Below, piece by piece: positions 6,826 through 9,699 of a stretch of 9,699 nt of DNA. The DNA is from Candidatus Sabulitectum sp. (GTDB lineage Bacteria > Fermentibacterota > Fermentibacteria > Fermentibacterales > JCC-6). Position numbers and translations under genes: made by a program. The notes under the pieces are model-generated. The model was not told the origin of the DNA, did not search any database, and saw only the letters and a list, made by a program, of their open reading frames with translations. The stretch covers positions 1 to 9,699 of the forward strand of contig JAOZLN010000065.1 in assembly GCA_029934845.1 (NCBI GenBank). The letters are read 5' to 3'. Numbering within the stretch: position 1 is the stretch's first letter; every line of letters starts with the position of its first letter.

Positions 6826-7767
6826 ATGGATGAACTTTCAAACCGTCAACAACTGCTTTCCTCTATCATAGAGCACAACAATGGTAGAAAGATCAGTATC
6901 CCTCACGGAGTAAAGTGGGGAGAGATGATTCTGCCCGCCGGGGATGAGATAGAGAACAAGAATGTAGAAGGCCTTAAAGTACTGGCTATCTGCTCCTGGA
7001 CTCTGGGCTTTCTTACTTTTGAAACACTGAAACTCATGGAGAGAAGACTTCCAGGCAAACTGAATCTTGTAGGACTTGTTACTGACGACCCAACAGACAG
7101 AAATGCAAAGATATCCAAAAAAAGAAGGTTCTGGCGTTACTATGACAAGTCCCATCAGGAAGAGTTTGAGTTGGGAATTATTGAATCAGCTCTAACATTC
7201 GGAATTCCATGTTACACAGGGGATGTCAAGAGTGAGTTTTTCAGGAATCTTCTTGCAGAGTTAAACCCGGATCTTATTATTGCAAGTGGCTTCGGACAGC
7301 TGATTGACCAGCCGATAATCGACTATCCAGATTATGGTATTTACAATGTTCACCCTGCAGACCTGCTCAACCACCACGGAGCAGGACCCCGGCCATGGGA
7401 AGATCTGATTGCCAGAAAAGCAGAAACTACAAGAGTTACCATCCACAAGGTTTCCACCACAATTGATTCAGGTGATATTGTGGGTCAGTCATCACTGATA
7501 AATGTACGGTTGAAAAACAACGAGTTCACTGATGATATACGAATGATAGGAGAAAAGACTCTGTTGCCCGTTGATCATATGGTAGCAGAACTTGTCTGCA
7601 AAATATTGCGCAGAAAAAATGAAGACATAGAAGGAGCGGTTGATAAAATTGATTTTGAGAAGCTCTTTTCGCAGGAGTTTAAGGACAAACTCATGGAACC
7701 AATTAATCCGGAAAGCAGGGGGCACATTCTTCCTTTACCTTCGGAGGATATTCAATTCACCGTTTGA
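6826..7767 (+). CDS. Formyltransferase-fold enzyme (PurN/Fmt-like catalytic domain), substrate unknown
   Basis: A 313-residue protein with the folate-dependent formyltransferase fold. Known members move a formyl group from 10-formyl-tetrahydrofolate to an amine (methionyl-tRNA, GAR, amino sugars). The catalytic triad is intact: N174 and H176 in Y-N-V-H-P, and D214 in T-T-I-D-S-G-D. Flanking family features are N-P-D-L-I-I-A-S-G-F-G (147-157) and V-T-I-H-K-V (204-209). About 50 residues precede the first Rossmann strand (G-L-K-V-L-A-I, 49-55), and the roughly 85 residues after the catalytic domain do not look like the Fmt tRNA-binding domain. With its place beside a methyltransferase, this argues against housekeeping Fmt or PurN; a small-molecule or sugar amine is a more likely target, by inference. 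The ATG follows the upstream TAA by one base, with a GGGGGGA run as probable ribosome site. Confidence 0.8.
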   Translation: MDELSNRQQLLSSIIEHNNGRKISIPHGVKWGEMILPAGDEIENKNVEGLKVLAICSWTLGFLTFETLKLMERRLPGKLNLVGLVTDDPTDRNAKISKKRRFWRYYDKSHQEEFELGIIESALTFGIPCYTGDVKSEFFRNLLAELNPDLIIASGFGQLIDQPIIDYPDYGIYNVHPADLLNHHGAGPRPWEDLIARKAETTRVTIHKVSTTIDSGDIVGQSSLINVRLKNNEFTDDIRMIGEKTLLPVDHMVAELVCKILRRKNEDIEGAVDKIDFEKLFSQEFKDKLMEPINPESRGHILPLPSEDIQFTV

Positions 7768-7803
7768 TTATCCCACTTTTTTCGCTAACAGGAAAGCAGC
7801 ATC

Positions 7804-8250
7804 ATGAAGATAAGATCAGCGGTAATCTCATTCTCTGATAACGAGATTAACAAAATTCTTGCAAGCCAGGACCTGCCTGCAGAAATAAGGGTCTCATGCG
7901 AAAATGGTAGACTTGTTGTAAGGATAAAAAAAGGAATTACAGTCAAGGTGAACATCACCTTCGCCGCTGATGGAAGGTACCTTTCAGCAACTATTGATAT
8001 GGGTGTTCTGGGAAATCCTCTTGTAAGCAGAATTTTAAAAAGAGCTGTTGCAAATGATTCAAAGTGGGGGATCAATCTTACCAACAGAACAATTCTGTTT
8101 GATCCTCAGACAGCAATGATGAATTCGGGAATAAAGGGTGACTTCCGGGTGGACAAAACAGCAGTAGGAGCCGGCGAGCTGGTGTTTGCTGTTGACGGAG
8201 AAATTCCACTTGATCAATTCATCGAGAAAACCGGGAATCCAGCAAATTAG
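7804..8250 (+). CDS. Hypothetical protein, 148 residues, last gene of the protease transcript
   Basis: I do not recognise this family. The product has no signal peptide, membrane segment or cysteine cluster (single Cys, C32). It opens with a helix-like S-D-N-E-I-N-K-I-L stretch, then alternates strands (about 27-69, with V-V-R-I-K-K-G-I-T-V-K-V) with a short basic helix (V-S-R-I-L-K-R, 74-80) and ends in further strands and a short helix. The overall strand-rich pattern could suit a small binding domain, but no active-site motif is visible. It starts 36 bases after the formyltransferase stop, with AGGAAA (7790-7795) eight bases before the ATG and no terminator or promoter in the gap, so it probably shares the transcript. 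Codon use looks like that of its neighbours, supporting a real gene. Confidence 0.65.
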   Translation: MKIRSAVISFSDNEINKILASQDLPAEIRVSCENGRLVVRIKKGITVKVNITFAADGRYLSATIDMGVLGNPLVSRILKRAVANDSKWGINLTNRTILFDPQTAMMNSGIKGDFRVDKTAVGAGELVFAVDGEIPLDQFIEKTGNPAN

Positions 8251-8422
8251 CTCGTCTTACTTTTCCCGCCATAGCAGTAACCTTGCAGTTGATCTGTGGC
8301 GATGGTATTTTGTGATAAGTCAGAGTGCTGTTATTATGTTTTGGGAGTTCAGCGATTAACCACGGCTCATGGTTGTTATAAATTAGTAAGAGAAAGAAAT
8401 GTGCATACAGAATAAAGGCCCT
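8251..8422. other. Intergenic gap between the operon end and the IS
   Basis: No convincing gene in either strand. A five-base-pair hairpin, AACCA (8358-8362) with TGGTT (8370-8374), has no U-tract on either strand and is too weak to call a terminator. The left end of the insertion sequence should lie here or slightly inside, but I could not find a sequence matching the inverted repeat seen at the right side, nor an 8-base target duplication. Confidence 0.4.
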
Positions 8423-9634
8423 TCAGGTTTTTGCGTACATGAGATTTTGTATCCTCAGAAACATGTATTCTTGGTCTCTTAACCCACAAGTATTCTTTAG
8501 AAGTCTTCTGATTTTCCCGTTAAATGCTTCAAGCTTTCCAGAGGAAATCTGATAATCAAACCAGTTCAGAATGTTGAATTTTACTCCTGTAAGCCACTCT
8601 GCCACCTTCTCAAGCATTGTAACTCCTGATTCTTCAGCCTTTGTCAGCCATGAATCCAGATACTTCTTTGCTTCTTCTTTCGAGTCCTTTGACCAGAGAG
8701 CAGCAAGTTCTTCTTTCAGGTAGTAGGCAATGTATAGGGGCTCATTTGCTTCCAGAGCCTTGTCCAGGGCAATCCGATCGGCTTCTCTTGGGTTCTTTTT
8801 GTCCTCAAGCTTCTTCCTGCCTGTGACAAGCAGCCAGCGTGTTCCTTTCAGTAATTCCTTTTCAGATTCCTCTGCCTCTCTGGCGAGCTGTCTGCGGAGC
8901 GTAGTAAGTTTGTCATTCATGTATTTCACCAGGTGAAAACGATCAATTACCAAAACTGTTTCCGGCAGATGTTCTCTTACGGCTGCCATGTAGCCGGAAG
9001 CCATATCAGTGCTTACTGCCTGTATTTTTGCTTTAGTGTGCTTGAGTCGTCTCCAGAATCCTTTGAGTGCATTAGCACCCTTGCCTCTGCCTATATGAAG
9101 AACTTGACCTGTTTCAAGATCAAGCACAATTGTCAGGAATTTCCTTGGTCTCCCTATGCAGACCTCATCAATTGCTATCTGATGAACATTCTTAAGTTTG
9201 ATTCTCTTGAACTTTCGCTTCAGTTTCTCTTTATGAATCTGTTTGACTGTATCCCAGGAGAGACCACAGAGTACCGCAACATCTTTCAGAGGAAGGAATT
9301 GGCTCATACTAAAAACGAAACTGGCAAGAGCTCTTGTATAGCTTCTTTGACCTTCCAGAAATGGAACAGTTACCTGTCGGATGGCGCCGCATTTCTTACA
9401 GACAACCCTGGGAATGAAAAGGCGAAGCAGGTTATGTCTAATCCCAGTAGGTAAAAGCTTTATAGTTCGGAATACTCCACCAGAACGAATAACTTTACGT
9501 GAATAACACTTGGAGCATTTGATATAACTATCTGACATCGCTCCATGATAAATTGTGATTCCTTCTGCATAAGTGCTACGAAGATACTTTACACCCTTCA
9601 GACCTTGATTGTGGTATAATTGACTTGTGGACAT
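8423..9634 (-). CDS. tnp: ISL3-family transposase
   Basis: A DDE transposase of the ISL3 family, 403 residues, at the usual length and apparently intact. An N-terminal zinc ribbon uses C40, C43, C79 and C82; a helix-turn-helix-like segment follows at about 116-140. The catalytic triad reads D156 (A-I-D-E-V), D210 (S-T-D-M-A-S-G-Y) and E369 (K-L-E-A-F-N-G-K-I), with the family's V-I-D-R-F-H-L-V-K motif at 229-237. The charged helical region (about 245-345) between D210 and E369 is typical of the family. The start at 9634 is supported by AAGGAG four bases upstream and by the M-S-T-S opening that I recall for this transposase subgroup. The stop is TGA at 8423-8425. No frameshift, so the element may be active if both ends are intact. 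Confidence 0.92.
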   Translation of the reverse strand: MSTSQLYHNQGLKGVKYLRSTYAEGITIYHGAMSDSYIKCSKCYSRKVIRSGGVFRTIKLLPTGIRHNLLRLFIPRVVCKKCGAIRQVTVPFLEGQRSYTRALASFVFSMSQFLPLKDVAVLCGLSWDTVKQIHKEKLKRKFKRIKLKNVHQIAIDEVCIGRPRKFLTIVLDLETGQVLHIGRGKGANALKGFWRRLKHTKAKIQAVSTDMASGYMAAVREHLPETVLVIDRFHLVKYMNDKLTTLRRQLAREAEESEKELLKGTRWLLVTGRKKLEDKKNPREADRIALDKALEANEPLYIAYYLKEELAALWSKDSKEEAKKYLDSWLTKAEESGVTMLEKVAEWLTGVKFNILNWFDYQISSGKLEAFNGKIRRLLKNTCGLRDQEYMFLRIQNLMYAKT

Positions 9635-9693
9635 GACGCTCCTTCAATGACTTAAGTGGTTTTTTGCCATTGAAATATAGTGTCATGTCCACA
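9626..9693. repeat. Nested inverted repeat spanning the transposase start
   Basis: Outer arms TGTGGACATGAC (9626-9637) and GTCATGTCCACA (9682-9693) are perfect 12-bp inverted copies. Inside them TTCAATG (9643-9649) and CATTGAA (9668-9674) form a second perfect pair, and near the centre is the 8-bp palindrome ACTTAAGT (9650-9657). The transposase ATG lies in the left outer arm. This could be an operator or leader hairpin limiting transposase expression, part of the IS end, or an artefact at a contig edge. Confidence 0.7.
9674..9679 (-). promoter_or_regulatory. Possible -10 box of the transposase
   Basis: TATATT on the minus strand, 39 bases before the transposase ATG, inside the nested inverted repeat. 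The matching -35 box at 17-base spacing would fall at 9697-9702, partly outside the window, so the promoter cannot be confirmed. Outward-read hybrid promoters formed at IS junctions are known, but that is not testable here. Confidence 0.3.
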
Positions 9694-9699
9694 CTTGTA

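Larger units (their letters stand above)
8423..9699 (-). mobile_element. ISL3-family insertion sequence, ends not resolved
   Basis: The transposase gene shows that an ISL3-type element occupies the right end of the window. ISL3 elements normally have terminal inverted repeats of a few tens of bases and make 8-base target duplications; neither could be placed here. The left end is probably within about 8251-8422. The right end is either within 9638-9699 or beyond the window. The limits given are therefore a minimum region, not measured boundaries. Confidence 0.6.

Noticed and set aside
8283..8311. Plus-strand promoter-like pair TTGCAG and TATTTT with 17-base spacing
   Set aside because: Weak -35, AT-rich context, and no plus-strand gene follows; expected by chance.
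8358..8374. Hairpin AACCA/TGGTT as terminator for the operon or the transposase
   Set aside because: Only five pairs, mostly weak, and no T-run after it in either direction.
8933..9454. Plus-strand 173-residue reading frame across the transposase
   Set aside because: Fully antisense to the conserved DDE and zinc-ribbon coding region; no ribosome site or recognisable domain.

Overview
The window looks like a metagenomic or draft contig from an uncultured bacterium of the FCB group (Bacteroidetes relatives such as Fermentibacterota- or Cloacimonadota-like lineages). The main reason is that two separate genes end in a type A C-terminal sorting domain of the type IX secretion system (N-P motif, then D-x-S-G-R, then P-G-x-Y, then a basic final residue). 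The phylum assignment is an inference from protein style, not from a marker gene. Base composition is moderate, Shine-Dalgarno sites are clear and two promoters fit the sigma-70 consensus.

Left third (1-2312): the 3' part of a secreted FG-GAP/VCBS repeat protein with a sorting domain is interrupted by an in-frame TGA at 116-118. It converges, across a perfect 11-bp bidirectional terminator hairpin, on a minus-strand gene for a small secreted protein made of six 38-residue repeats, probably one six-bladed beta-propeller. That gene has its own consensus promoter. Behind it, also on the minus strand, is a short secreted protein of unknown function.

Centre (2313-8250): a divergent intergenic region with a TTGACA-N17-AATACT promoter drives a 1133-residue gingipain-family (C25) cysteine protease with an intact His/Cys dyad, CARDB-like and jelly-roll-like domains and a sorting domain. 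With no terminator in between, it is followed on the same strand by a class I SAM methyltransferase (HNMT-like layout), one base later by a formyltransferase-fold enzyme with an intact Asn/His/Asp triad, and then by a 148-residue protein I do not recognise. The spacing suggests one transcript. Whether the two group-transfer enzymes act with the protease or are simply co-transcribed cannot be told from sequence.

Right end (8251-9699): a 172-base gap with no recognisable gene, then a complete minus-strand ISL3-family transposase. Its start codon lies inside a nested inverted repeat (9626-9693) that runs nearly to the window edge. The true insertion-sequence ends could not be placed. A truncated gene at one edge and an IS at the other fit a short contig broken at repeats.
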